Source: an uncultured Dehalococcoidia bacterium
Lineage (GTDB): Bacteria; Chloroflexota; Dehalococcoidia; Lucifugimonadales; GCA-2712585
DNA: 64,000 nucleotides
Direction: 5' to 3'
NCBI GenBank assembly: GCA_951812825.1
Contig: OX638324.1
Coordinates: 987,141-1,051,140, forward strand
Below are positions 1 to 8,900 of this stretch, one piece after another. Numbering within the stretch: the stretch's first letter is position 1; each line of letters starts with the position of its first letter. A model generated the notes under the pieces. That model was not told the DNA's origin. It ran no database searches and saw nothing but the letters and a program-made list of their open reading frames with translations. Position numbers and translations under genes: made by a program.

Positions 1-573
1 CTTGCGCGCGTCGGGGACGATGCGAGGGTCGGCGGTGTAAATACCCTCCACATCGGTATAGACCTCGCAGCGCCGGGCGTCGAGGGCGGCGGCCAAAGCT
101 ACCGCAGACGTGTCGGAGCCTCCCCGGCCCAGGGTAGTCACGTCCAGCTCGTCAGTGATTCCCTGGAAACCGGCGACGACCACCACCTTGCCGGCGCTCA
201 GTTCGGTTCGGATGCGCTGGGCGTCGATGCTGTGGATGCGCGCCCTGCCGTAGAGGGTGTCGGTGCGGATACCGGCCTGCAGGCCGGTAAGGGCAATGGC
301 GTCGGTGCCGATGGACCTGAGGGCCATGGCCATGAGGGTGCATGAGACGATTTCGCCGGAGGAGAGGAGAAGGTCCAGCTCCCGTGGGGCGGGCTTGTCG
401 GAAACTTCATGGGCGAGGTCGATAAGCTCGTCGGTGGTGTCGCCCATGGCGGAGACCACCGCCACCACCTGAACGCCGCCTGAGGCCGATGCGGCGATGC
501 GGCGGGCAACGGCGCGGATCATCTCGGCGGCGGCGAGGGAACTGCCGCCGTATTTCTGAACGACAATGGGCAT
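1..573 (-). CDS. lysC: Aspartate kinase, N-terminal part (cut by window edge)
   Basis: This gene encodes the first enzyme of the aspartate family (Lys, Thr, Met), which phosphorylates L-aspartate with ATP in the cytoplasm. Reading leftwards from an ATG at 571-573, 191 residues are visible. They open with the kinase signature KYGGSS at residues 7-12 and later show [10 protein letters not shown] and the [13 protein letters not shown] stretch typical of the amino acid kinase fold. The C-terminal ACT regulatory domains lie beyond the left edge. No strong Shine-Dalgarno sequence precedes the ATG. The gene follows the sulfite/nitrite reductase gene on the same strand after 82 bases, so the two may be co-transcribed, which would link sulfide and aspartate entry into methionine synthesis (inference). 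Confidence 0.93.
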   Translation of the reverse strand, partial: MPIVVQKYGGSSLAAAEMIRAVARRIAASASGGVQVVAVVSAMGDTTDELIDLAHEVSDKPAPRELDLLLSSGEIVSCTLMAMALRSIGTDAIALTGLQAGIRTDTLYGRARIHSIDAQRIRTELSAGKVVVVAGFQGITDELDVTTLGRGGSDTSAVALAAALDARRCEVYTDVEGIYTADPRIVPDARK

Positions 574-655
574 GGCAGGATAATCTCGGAAGCTGCTCAA
601 GTTTCAGCGCGTGTCGGTGTCAACTAGCGAGTGTATCGACTCGCCGGAGGAGACT

Positions 656-2488
656 CTAGACGGCGCATTCTCCTTCGCCCCGCTCCACCTTGTAAGCCAC
701 CGTCTTCTCCCAGTCCATGTACAGGCCCTGGGAGTCGCCGTTCAGGGAGGGGATGTCGGCGCACTTCTCGGCCAACTCCTTGATGGGCGCGGTGCCGACC
801 CTGTCTAGGAAGGCGTTGAATTTTTCTCCAGCTTGCCGGTTTTCCTGGAAGTGCTCCGCAATCATGCGGACCAGTTGGGGGACCTTCTTGGCCGGGACTT
901 TCGTCCTAGGGATGCGCTGGCCGTAGGCGGTCCCTTCGGCCGCACCCACGTCGTACTGGCCGCCCAGGAACAGCTCGTAGGCCGGAATTTGCATTCCGGA
1001 GGGGCCCTTCATGGCGGCTCCGTGGAAGCCGATGTTTGCCACGTGGTGCTGGCCGCACCCGTTGGGGCAGCCGCTGATCTTGACGTGCATCTCCTTGACC
1101 GCCGGGTCCTGGTAGGCCGAGGGGTTGCCCAGAAGCTCCTCCCTGACGGCGCGTCCAAGGCCCATGGAGGAGGTGATGCCCAGCTTGCAGCTGTCCGTGC
1201 CGGGGCAGGACACCACGTTTGTGATGGAGTTGTGATCGGGGTCGGAGAGGCCGATGGCGGCGAGCTCCTTCCACAGGTCGAATAGCCGACCCTCAGGCAC
1301 CCAGCGCAGGGCCAGGTTCTGCTCCAGGGTAGTGCGGGCAGACCCGCCGGTGAACTCCCTGACGATGTCTGCAAGGGAGGGGAACTGTTCAGCCATAATG
1401 TCGCCCTGGGGCACGGTGACGTATACAAGCATGTATCCGGGCTGCTTCTGGGGTTCGACGTTGGTCTTCTTCCAGTAGAGGAACTCTTCGGGGAGCTCCT
1501 GGCCGTTGGACGGGGAGGCGACCAGAGACGGGGGTGATTCCGTGTAGACCTGGTCCAACTCCATGAGGGGGGTTGGATCGACGGGATCAACCTTCTCCAG
1601 CTCCTCCTCCACCATGGCTTTGAAGGCGTCGAAGCCGATGCGGTGGATGAGTACCTTGATGCGGGCCATCATGCGGTTCTTGCGAAGCATGTCTGCCCGG
1701 TCGAATACCCTCCAGATGGCCGTGGCCACCCGCAGGTAGTCTTCCATGGGAACGAAGTCGTAGAGGGTCTGGCCCAGCTTAGGCATGATGGAGGTGCCGC
1801 CGCCCACCAGGACTTTGAAGCCCCGCCGGGCGTTGGCGCCCTCGCCGCGCACCTGGGCTATGTAGGCCAGGTCGTGGAGGGGGGAGATAATGTTGTCGTG
1901 CTCGGGGCAGCCGGTAAAGGCCGTCTTGAACTTGCGAGGGAAGTTCTGAGTGAGGGGGTGCCTGACCGCATAGCGAACGTAGGCGGCAAGGTAGGGCATA
2001 ACGTCGAAGAGTTCGCAGGGACAGACGCCGGACTGGGGGGGAGCAACCACGTTTCGCACGGTGTTGGCGCAGGCCTCCCGGGTGCTGAGGCCAATCTTGC
2101 CCAGAATCTCCATGGACTCGCCGCAGCTTTCCAGGGTCATGTGGTGGATCTGGATGTTCTCCCTGGTGGTGATGTGGCCCTTCCTGAGAGGCGCATACTT
2201 TTCGACGATTTCGCCCACGCCTTCCAGGGCTTCCGGTGTGAACACCCCTCCCGGAATCTTAATGCGGAACATCTGGGCATCGGGCTGACGCTGGCCGTAG
2301 ACGCCCTGGTGGAGTCGGAACTGCATGAAGGGCGCTTCTTCCACCTTGCCGGCCCGGAAGAGCTTCACCTCGTCCTTATATTCCTCCACCTCTTCGTGGA
2401 GATAGGGTATGATGCCGTTGGATTTTGTGGCCAGCTTCATGCTGTCCACGTGCTTTTCAGACTGGGTTCTGCGTGTCTTTTGAATCAA
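656..2488 (-). CDS. Ferredoxin-type sulfite/nitrite reductase
   Basis: A 610-residue siroheme and [4Fe-4S] reductase that performs a six-electron reduction of sulfite (or nitrite) with ferredoxin as donor. The cluster ligands are visible as C428-x5-C434 (CPGTDSC) and C474-x3-C478 (GCPNGC). The two-fold repeated ferredoxin-like half domains (RKGHITTRENIQIHH near the N-terminus) are in place and the length is normal for the NirA/Sir family. Family motifs do not by themselves separate sulfite from nitrite reductase. The start is TTG at 2486-2488, chosen because AGGAG lies six bases upstream; an internal ATG at residue 17 has no such site. The leader carries a promoter and a terminator-like hairpin described separately. 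Sulfite reduction is the more likely role next to lysC, but this is inference. Confidence 0.88.
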   Translation of the reverse strand: MIQKTRRTQSEKHVDSMKLATKSNGIIPYLHEEVEEYKDEVKLFRAGKVEEAPFMQFRLHQGVYGQRQPDAQMFRIKIPGGVFTPEALEGVGEIVEKYAPLRKGHITTRENIQIHHMTLESCGESMEILGKIGLSTREACANTVRNVVAPPQSGVCPCELFDVMPYLAAYVRYAVRHPLTQNFPRKFKTAFTGCPEHDNIISPLHDLAYIAQVRGEGANARRGFKVLVGGGTSIMPKLGQTLYDFVPMEDYLRVATAIWRVFDRADMLRKNRMMARIKVLIHRIGFDAFKAMVEEELEKVDPVDPTPLMELDQVYTESPPSLVASPSNGQELPEEFLYWKKTNVEPQKQPGYMLVYVTVPQGDIMAEQFPSLADIVREFTGGSARTTLEQNLALRWVPEGRLFDLWKELAAIGLSDPDHNSITNVVSCPGTDSCKLGITSSMGLGRAVREELLGNPSAYQDPAVKEMHVKISGCPNGCGQHHVANIGFHGAAMKGPSGMQIPAYELFLGGQYDVGAAEGTAYGQRIPRTKVPAKKVPQLVRMIAEHFQENRQAGEKFNAFLDRVGTAPIKELAEKCADIPSLNGDSQGLYMDWEKTVAYKVERGEGECAV

Positions 2489-2500
2489 CTGGCTCTCCTG

Positions 2501-2579
2501 AAAACAAAATGCGCCTCTTTACTACAGCGTAGAGAGGCGCAGCCCTGGGCTTCTACTTACGCCCTCCCCTATGGAGGGC
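2501..2579 (-). terminator. Hairpin array ending in a terminator-like stem in the reductase leader
   Basis: Read leftwards, three hairpins follow one another: GCCCTCC/GGAGGGC (2561-2567 with 2573-2579, 5-base loop), a short AGCCC/GGGCT stem (2541-2551), and a 9-bp stem TGCGCCTCT/AGAGGCGCA (2510-2518 with 2533-2541). The last is extended by an inner CTAC/GTAG stem and followed directly by a T-rich tract, ATTTTGTTTT. That is an intrinsic terminator in form. It sits only about a dozen bases before the ribosome binding site of the reductase gene, so it cannot end an upstream transcript and leave room for a separate promoter. A regulated attenuator is the simplest reading. Confidence 0.6.
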
Positions 2580-2623
2580 TGATACAGAGGTGGAAAAGGT
2601 CGTCTGGATATCTCATTGCTAAT

Positions 2624-2652
2624 AGTCTATTCCCACGCTAGACAACTGTCAA
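2624..2652 (-). promoter_or_regulatory. Probable sigma-70 promoter of the reductase gene
   Basis: A perfect TTGACA -35 box (complement of 2647-2652) is followed after 17 bases by TAGACT (complement of 2624-2629, four of six consensus). Transcription would start near 2617, giving a leader of about 130 nucleotides that contains the hairpin array and ends at the reductase start. Confidence 0.6.
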
Positions 2653-2724
2653 CTAAATCCAAACGCCCTTCCAGTCAAAGCACGAACATGCCCGGCAACG
2701 GGAAGACGCACGAGTACGCCGCCC

Positions 2725-4629
2725 CTACCGCTTTACGAGGGTGGCGTACTCGTACTTGGCAGTGGGGCCCCAAACGGAAATGTGGGCCGAATACTCCTCG
2801 ATGATGCTATGGTCCATTCCCATTACGGGAAGAATCCAGAACATCGGCCCCGTGGAGTGGTTGTCGTAGAGGAACTGTCCGATCTCGGTGACGAGCTGCT
2901 CGCGCCTTTCCGGGACGAGTTCTTCCGCATACATGTCCACCAGGAGACTCAACTCAGGGTGGTCGAACCAGTGCTCGCTGCTGGCCTGCAGCTTCATGTT
3001 GAGGGGAAGCTGAAACTCCAAGTTGATGTACCCGATGCCGGCGATGGCTACGGCATTGTTCATTCCCCAGTTCCGGCGCAGGTTTCTGAACCTGGACCCC
3101 TCCGTAAATTCCAGGTTTGCCCGGACGCCGATTTCGTTCCAGTACGCGGTGATAGCTTCAGCGATGTCGCCAATTTCCGGTATGGACGGGTTGAGACCCC
3201 AACGTACGGTCAGGTCAAAACCGTCAGCATAGCCCGCCTGGGCCAGAAGCCTTCTGGACTCATCCGGGTCATAGGGATAGGGCGTCCACGAGTCCTGGAA
3301 TCCCCTGGCGTTGGGCGGAATGTCGGAAATGGTCTGGGGCACCATCTGACCTTCGTAGAAGGAGTCGTTGATGGCTTCCCTGTCGATGGCATAGTTCAGG
3401 GCCTTCCGAACGTCCAACTTGGTCAGAGGGTCCGATTCGTCCAGCTTCGGCTCCACACCCTCGGGCACAGCGTAGTATTGACCGCCAAACTGCACCTCCA
3501 TCCAGTTGCCCGGCAGGGTACTGTAAATGATCTGGAAACCCCGCTGTCGCACCGTCGGCACCAGGTTGGGGGAGATGGAGGCAAGCTGCACCTCCTGATT
3601 GAACAGCATGGCCATGCGGGTAGCCGTCTCCTGCACGCCGATGAACCTGAGTTCTTCAATTTCCGGGGTCTTTCGCCAGTGGTTTTCCACCTTCTCAAAT
3701 TGGAAGTGGCTGTTGATGGAATGCTCCACGTACCGGAAGGGACCGGTGCCGATGGGCTGGGCAGCATATCCCTCTTCCCCGACGGCGTCGAAGTAGTCCT
3801 TGCTCTGAACCAGGAAGGAGATCTCGCCGAGCCAAACAGCCAGCACGGGATTGGGCACGTTCAGGGTCATCTTGACTTCATAGTCGTTGACGATTTCAAA
3901 GTTCTCTTCGCTGTCGGCCCAGAGGGCAAACAGGCCGGAACCCACCACCTGGGCGTCCGGTGCGATATACATCATCCAGCTATGAACGAAGTCCTTGGAG
4001 GTGAACTCCGGCCCCTGGAAGGTGTCCGTGGAATGGAAAGGGACGCCTTCCTGAAGTCTGAAAGTCCAGCCCTTCCCATCGGGGTCCATAATCCACTCTG
4101 TGAACAGCTGAGGTTCCTCCACGCCGGTGTAGCGGTCTGCGCCAATGGGATACTCGAAGGCGGGCCGGATCTGGCCGGAGCCTGAGAAGCCGCCCTTATG
4201 GGGCAGGGTGGTATACCAGGTGAGGGCCGGGGCCGCCACCACAATTCTGGAGGAAACCGGCGTCAGGGGCGAAGGTGTGGCAGGGGTCGGGGTGGCGGTA
4301 GCCACTCGGGTAGGCTCGGCCGTGGCAACAGGGGTGGGAGCAGCCGTAGCTGTGGCAACGGGGGTGGCAGGGGCCGGGGCCGCGGGCCGCTGGGTGGCCA
4401 CGGGGATGGGAGCAGCAGTGGGCTGAGGAGCGACGGTTGCCGTCGGCACAGGAGTCATGGCCGGGGTGGCCGGCATTGCAGTGGGCGCTGACCCCGCGGT
4501 GGGCGCCGGCGTTTCCGGAGCAGGCGTTTCATCGTCTCCGCAGGCGGCTATCACCAATGCGATAGACGCTACCGCCAGCAGGGCGATCACCTGTCCCCTT
4601 GTGAGCAACCGTACAGTCCATGCAACCAT
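2725..4629 (-). CDS. Family 5 extracellular solute-binding lipoprotein
   Basis: A 634-residue substrate-binding protein of the peptide/nickel (SBP_bac_5) class, which would capture oligopeptides or similar solutes outside the membrane for an ABC importer. A lipoprotein signal peptide ends at the lipobox IAAC with Cys30. Residues 31-130 are a Pro/Ala/Thr-rich linker, and the rest is the binding fold, with family-typical stretches such as DPDGKGWTFRLQEGVPFH and DVRKALNYAIDRE. A strong AGGAGGA ribosome binding site precedes the ATG. No permease or ATPase genes are adjacent, so its partners must be encoded elsewhere. The promoter, signal peptide and linker are near-identical to those of the lipoprotein at 5944-9030. 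Confidence 0.9.
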   Translation of the reverse strand: MVAWTVRLLTRGQVIALLAVASIALVIAACGDDETPAPETPAPTAGSAPTAMPATPAMTPVPTATVAPQPTAAPIPVATQRPAAPAPATPVATATAAPTPVATAEPTRVATATPTPATPSPLTPVSSRIVVAAPALTWYTTLPHKGGFSGSGQIRPAFEYPIGADRYTGVEEPQLFTEWIMDPDGKGWTFRLQEGVPFHSTDTFQGPEFTSKDFVHSWMMYIAPDAQVVGSGLFALWADSEENFEIVNDYEVKMTLNVPNPVLAVWLGEISFLVQSKDYFDAVGEEGYAAQPIGTGPFRYVEHSINSHFQFEKVENHWRKTPEIEELRFIGVQETATRMAMLFNQEVQLASISPNLVPTVRQRGFQIIYSTLPGNWMEVQFGGQYYAVPEGVEPKLDESDPLTKLDVRKALNYAIDREAINDSFYEGQMVPQTISDIPPNARGFQDSWTPYPYDPDESRRLLAQAGYADGFDLTVRWGLNPSIPEIGDIAEAITAYWNEIGVRANLEFTEGSRFRNLRRNWGMNNAVAIAGIGYINLEFQLPLNMKLQASSEHWFDHPELSLLVDMYAEELVPERREQLVTEIGQFLYDNHSTGPMFWILPVMGMDHSIIEEYSAHISVWGPTAKYEYATLVKR

Positions 4630-4757
4630 TTCGTATCCTCCTCAGCGGACGTTTGCGAATTCACAGAAGCCGGTAATTACAAGGGCGACTTCGCAGAAAA
4701 TTATGGGTCAAACTTGCGCGCCAAACGTAACACTGTCCTTATCCAGCGTCAACCCTG
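4338..4757 (-). repeat. Copy 1 of a duplicated lipoprotein 5' module
   Basis: This segment holds the upstream region, ribosome binding site, signal peptide and first part of the linker of the solute-binding lipoprotein. It matches 8538-9157 almost base for base, apart from five extra 42-bp linker units there and a few substitutions. The match runs about 128 bases upstream of the start codon and stops 13 bases before the left end of the IS remnant. Confidence 0.85.
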
Positions 4758-4770
4758 CGCAGTATTATCC

Positions 4771-5686
4771 GTAAATATCCGACAGTCGCTAAGCTCCTTT
4801 TCTGAGAGGGGGTCGTAAGCCGAGGACCATATGTGGGCGGTGGTAATGATTGCGAAGGAGGAACTGCTCTACTAGGATGAGGCAATCAAGAAGGTCCTGA
4901 AGGGTATAGCGGTTCCAGCCGAGGCACTCTTTGCGCACAGTGCAGTTGAAGCTTTCGATGAAGGCTTGCTCGTTCCTCTTGTAGGGCCGGGCTATGCGAT
5001 GTCGTTGGCAGTAGGCCGGAGCCCGTTCGGCGAAGGCCCCTTTGAACTAGCTACCGCCGTCCGTCTGGATCAGTTTCACCCTGCCGTCGAAGCGCCGCGT
5101 CATAGCCTGTTTCAAGAAGGCGCAGCCGTAAGCGGCAATCAGGGCGGGAGCCAACAGGATGTCCGCCTCCCTGGTATATTTGTCGATGCCCGTGAAGGCG
5201 AATAGCCCTCCAAAACATCACCGTGTCCATCTGAACCACCTGGCGAGGGCCTGAGGCCTTTGGAACAGGCCCTCTAGGATGATTCTTCTTCCACTTGGAG
5301 CGAATGACGTACTTCTCTCTCAGAATCTCGTAGACCTTCGCCACTGACACCCTCACTCCTCGCTCCCGTTCCAGGAAGTAAGCTATCTTCTGCCCGCAGC
5401 ATCCCGCCTCCCATTCCCGTATGTCCCACACCCAGCGCTTCACCATCGGGGATGTCCGCCGCTTCGGTCGAGGCCCTTTCTTCGCATTCAGGTAGCGGTC
5501 CAGAAAGGCCATCAGCCCTTCCCGCTCTACCCCCTTAATCCACAGATGGATGGTTTCCCTATGTTTGCCCAATCGCTGGGATATGTGGGCCTTGGGAACT
5601 CCTTGCTGATGCAGTTCCCATGCCATTGTCGCCTTCGTTACGTTCATCATCTCCATCAGAGTACTCATGGACTGTCGGATTTCTAC
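4771..5686 (-). mobile_element. Decayed DDE-type insertion sequence with terminal inverted repeats
   Basis: The element is about 916 bp. Imperfect 17-base inverted repeats bound it: GTAAATATCCGACAGTC at 4771-4787 and the complement of GACTGTCGGATTTCTAC at 5670-5686, with 14 of 17 positions matching. One transposase reading frame fills the interior on the minus strand and is broken by a frameshift and a stop. I could not see a convincing target-site duplication. The fold (helix-turn-helix plus DD35E core) points to the IS3/IS481/IS630-like group; I cannot name the family with certainty. Confidence 0.8.
4789..5668 (-). pseudogene. Transposase pseudogene (frameshift plus in-frame stop)
   Basis: The first 155 or so residues read cleanly from ATG at 5666-5668: a helix-turn-helix region (GVPKAHISQRLGKHRETIHLW), a second helical domain and the first catalytic Asp in QVVQMDT. 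Near 5205-5210 the frame changes. In the new frame the protein continues with LFAFTGIDKYTREADI, then the second Asp in QTDGGS, a TAG stop right after that motif at about 5047-5049, and the catalytic Glu in FIESFN, with 35 positions between Asp and Glu. The frame ends at 4789. Two independent lesions make this element inactive by itself. Confidence 0.82.
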
Positions 5687-5723
5687 GTGAACATTGCGCC
5701 AGATTGAACCACCCTGTAGATGG

Positions 5724-5940
5724 TCAATGATTATGTCAGGGTCTAAATGTTCAATGAAAATGTCAGTCTATGAAAGGGCTGACATTGACTAGGAAAGAAG
5801 AGGCAAGGATACAGTTATTGAACGGAGTGTTCGCTGGAGAGGTGAGGGTGGAGATGACGGAGGAGTTGATGGGAGTGAGCGAGCGGTATGAAGGAGACTA
5901 CGGACTTAAGCATTCTGGCGGCTGCGAGGACAAGTCAGCG
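5724..5940 (+). pseudogene. N-terminal remnant of a second transposase (ISNCY-like)
   Basis: From ATG at 5770 the first 38 residues (LTLTRKEEARIQLLNGVF and so on to ELMGVSER) look like the helix-turn-helix start of ISNCY-type transposases. After residue 38 the frame runs into unrelated sequence and then into the 3' end of the neighbouring lipoprotein gene. Upstream lie two copies of TCAATGA-nn-ATGTCAG (5724-5739 and 5751-5766) and an inverted CTGACATTGA at 5779-5788, as expected for an element terminus. Only the end of the element has survived. The family assignment is from memory of the motif style. Confidence 0.5.
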
Positions 5941-5943
5941 TGC

Positions 5944-8900
5944 TTAGGTATCGAGCGGCACGCCCGTCACCGGTGCCTCTACACGCACTTCTCCAAAGTC
6001 GGAGACCTCCACCGACATGACGAGATCTACCCCCTCTACCCCAAACAGTTCCAAGTACCCTTCAGCGACGAATCTTCTGACGAGGGAGTCGTCGACGCCA
6101 ATCCAATAAACGACCTTCAACTCACCCGTCCCTGTCATGGAGTCATCGCCCAAGAGGCTAATGCTGCCCAAAGATGCCGCAGTCATCGTCCCTGTGACAC
6201 GATGGACCATAACGTCGTTTAGGATTTCCAACCCGGCAACGTACGGCTCCTTAATGGTGGAGAGGACTTTCTCACTGGTAAAGTCGAGGAAATCGAGGCC
6301 CTCGATTGAGAATTCGTCGATCTCCCACTCGCTAGAATAAGTGTAGGCGGTGTATTGCACGGCGCCGATGATGACAATCTGGGACTCGAACATTCCGGAT
6401 GAGTCAGTCTGTGAGCCGCAGATCTGGAGGCGCTCAGGGGACTGCGAGTCAATGACCAGCCTGATTGTCAGATTCTCTTCCTCATCAGCATCAAGGGTAA
6501 TGTCTTGGGCGACCTCCATATGGTAGGAATCCACTTTCCCCATCGCCTCTGCGGCCGCATTGAGAATGGATTGAGGAGGCGGTGGGGCCTCCATTGGCGG
6601 GAGAATTGCACTTGGCGTAGGGAGGATATGCGGCCCGCAGCCTGAGAAAGGTAGCTGCCTGGAAGTCGCTGCGGGGGCTCCTGTACCCGGTGAGTTGGGA
6701 TGGACCTCCTCTGAAGAGGCGAGGGGGTAGAGTTCTTCAATGTCCAGCGCCATTCCGATGCCGCCGGCCAACAGGATTCTCCCGTCGTGCAGAAGGGTCG
6801 CAGAAGCGCCGGCTCTCAGTTCCGCCAGATCGGGACCCACCGACCAGGAGAGAGTATCTGGATCGAAGACACTCGTGGTGGAGTAGGGCGGGAATCCCTC
6901 TCCCCAGCCAGCTTCGCCGCCCGCCACCAACACTCTGCCGTCGGGCAGCAATGCGAGCGTGGCTGAGGGCCGAGCATGGGCCATCTGTCCTCCAGGAGTC
7001 CACGTGTCGGTGGCCGGGTCGTATATCCTGGCTTCAGGGACCAGGTCGTATATCCTGGCTTCAGGGAACTGAACGTCGTAGCCGGAGAGAACACCGACCA
7101 CCAGCAGTCTGCCATCGGTCAGTTTGATGGCGTCTGCGGGAACAAAATTGGGTTCCAGAACAACAATTGGTCTCCACATGTCGAACGCGGGGTCGTAGAC
7201 CTCTGCGTGAGTCGTCGGACCAGGCGATTCATCCCATGAGCCTCCGAGCGCCATTACTCGCCCATCGTTCAGCGAAAAGAGCCATTGCACTCGTAAGGCT
7301 CGGTTCATGGGGGCCACCAACTGCCAGTCTCCGGTGTTCAGATCAAGAATCTCCACCTCGTTAACCACCTCAGGACGTGAGAATGGAAGCGCAGTGCCGC
7401 TGACGTCCAGACCGCCCACCACCAGGACCCGGCCATCGTCAAGCAGGGCAAGGCTGGGGAAGGCCCGAGGCAAAGAGGAGCCGGGCAACGGCGTCCACTT
7501 GTCGGAAACAGGGTCGAAGACACTTGCCATCCCCACAGCCTGATCTTCGCTTACTTCCAGTCCAACAAACAGAATCTTGCCGTCGATAAGCTTGATCGAC
7601 GAGTACCCGAGTCCGGGGCCTTCCACAGGCTCCAACATCGACCACATGCCGGTCTTGGGCTCATACAATTGCACCAGTCCTAGAGGCAAGGGGACGATGA
7701 CGTTATTGTTGGCGAAACCCGTGAATCCTCCTCCCACCAGAACGCGTCCGTCGTCCAGCAGCACAGCGTCATGGCCAAAGCGTGGGTTGGTAAGCGTGGG
7801 GGTGCTGAATGCGACATGCTTACCGTGATCGAACAGCTTCCCCGTCAGATTGACGGAGGCCTTCTCGCCGGTGATGTCACCGATCAACGTCGCATCGTCG
7901 TCCACCTCCAGCTGTCCAAAGGCGGATACCTCGCGCACCAAGCCGTCCTCGGTCCCGATCCAATAGACGACATCCAAGTCGCCCCGCGCTCCGAGGAAAT
8001 CGAGCCCAAACAGCTTACCCTCCACACGGTGAATTTCGACCCCATCGACCAGTTCCTGCCCGGTTAGCTCAAGGTCGGCAGGAACTCCCGATGTAAACCC
8101 GAAGAGCGCTCCAATGTCCAGGAAGTAAGGTGACTCACTATCGTCAACACGCCACACGTCGGTAGACTCGTCGAGTACGTGTACGTAGGAGGTATGAATA
8201 ATTACTCGCAACTCGACGGTCCCATTGGGCGTGCCGACGGTGACGCGGTTCGAGCTGTAACCATCATCGCGGGCGTCCCCAACGTACGTGATCGGGATGT
8301 TGCTGGTACGACCATCCTGGACAAGGTTCAAGTCGATACTGACCTCGAAAGCGAAACTGCCAGCGTCCTCCATCTTCTCTCGGGCCAGGTCAATGACCTT
8401 AGCCGCAGATTCGGGTGTGGCGGTCGGATCAGGGACGGGCGATGGCGGCGGAGTCGGAAAGGGCATGTTCGACGCCTGCACGGGTCCAGTAACTGGGGTT
8501 CTGGTCGGTTGAGCCGTCACCGCGGCTGGTGTATGAGCAGCCGTAGCCGTTGCCACAGGCGTGGCCGGGGCCGCGGGCCGCTGGGTGGCCACGGGGATGG
8601 GAGCAGCAGTGGGCTGAGGGACGACGGTTGCCGTCGGCACAGGAGCAGCAGTGGGCTGAGGGACGACGGTTGCCGTCGGCACAGGAGCAGCAGTGGGCTG
8701 AGGAGCGACGGTTGCCGTCGGCACAGGAGCAGCAGTGGGCTGAGGAGCGACGGTTGCCGTCGGCACAGGAGCAGCAGTGGGCTGAGGGACGACGGTTGCC
8801 GTCGGCACAGGAGCAGCAGTGGGCTGAGGAGCGATGGTTGCCGTCGGCACAGGAGTCATGGCCGGGGTGGCCGGCATTGCAGTGGGCGCCGACCCCGCGG

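Noticed and set aside
2782..4185. 467-codon open frame opposite the solute-binding lipoprotein gene
   Set aside because: It is the antisense shadow of a clear gene with a lipobox and family motifs. The translated product resembles nothing and has no ribosome binding site.
8601..8852. Regular 42-bp repeats considered as a CRISPR array
   Set aside because: The repeats are contiguous without spacers, lie in frame inside a gene and encode a Pro/Ala/Thr linker.
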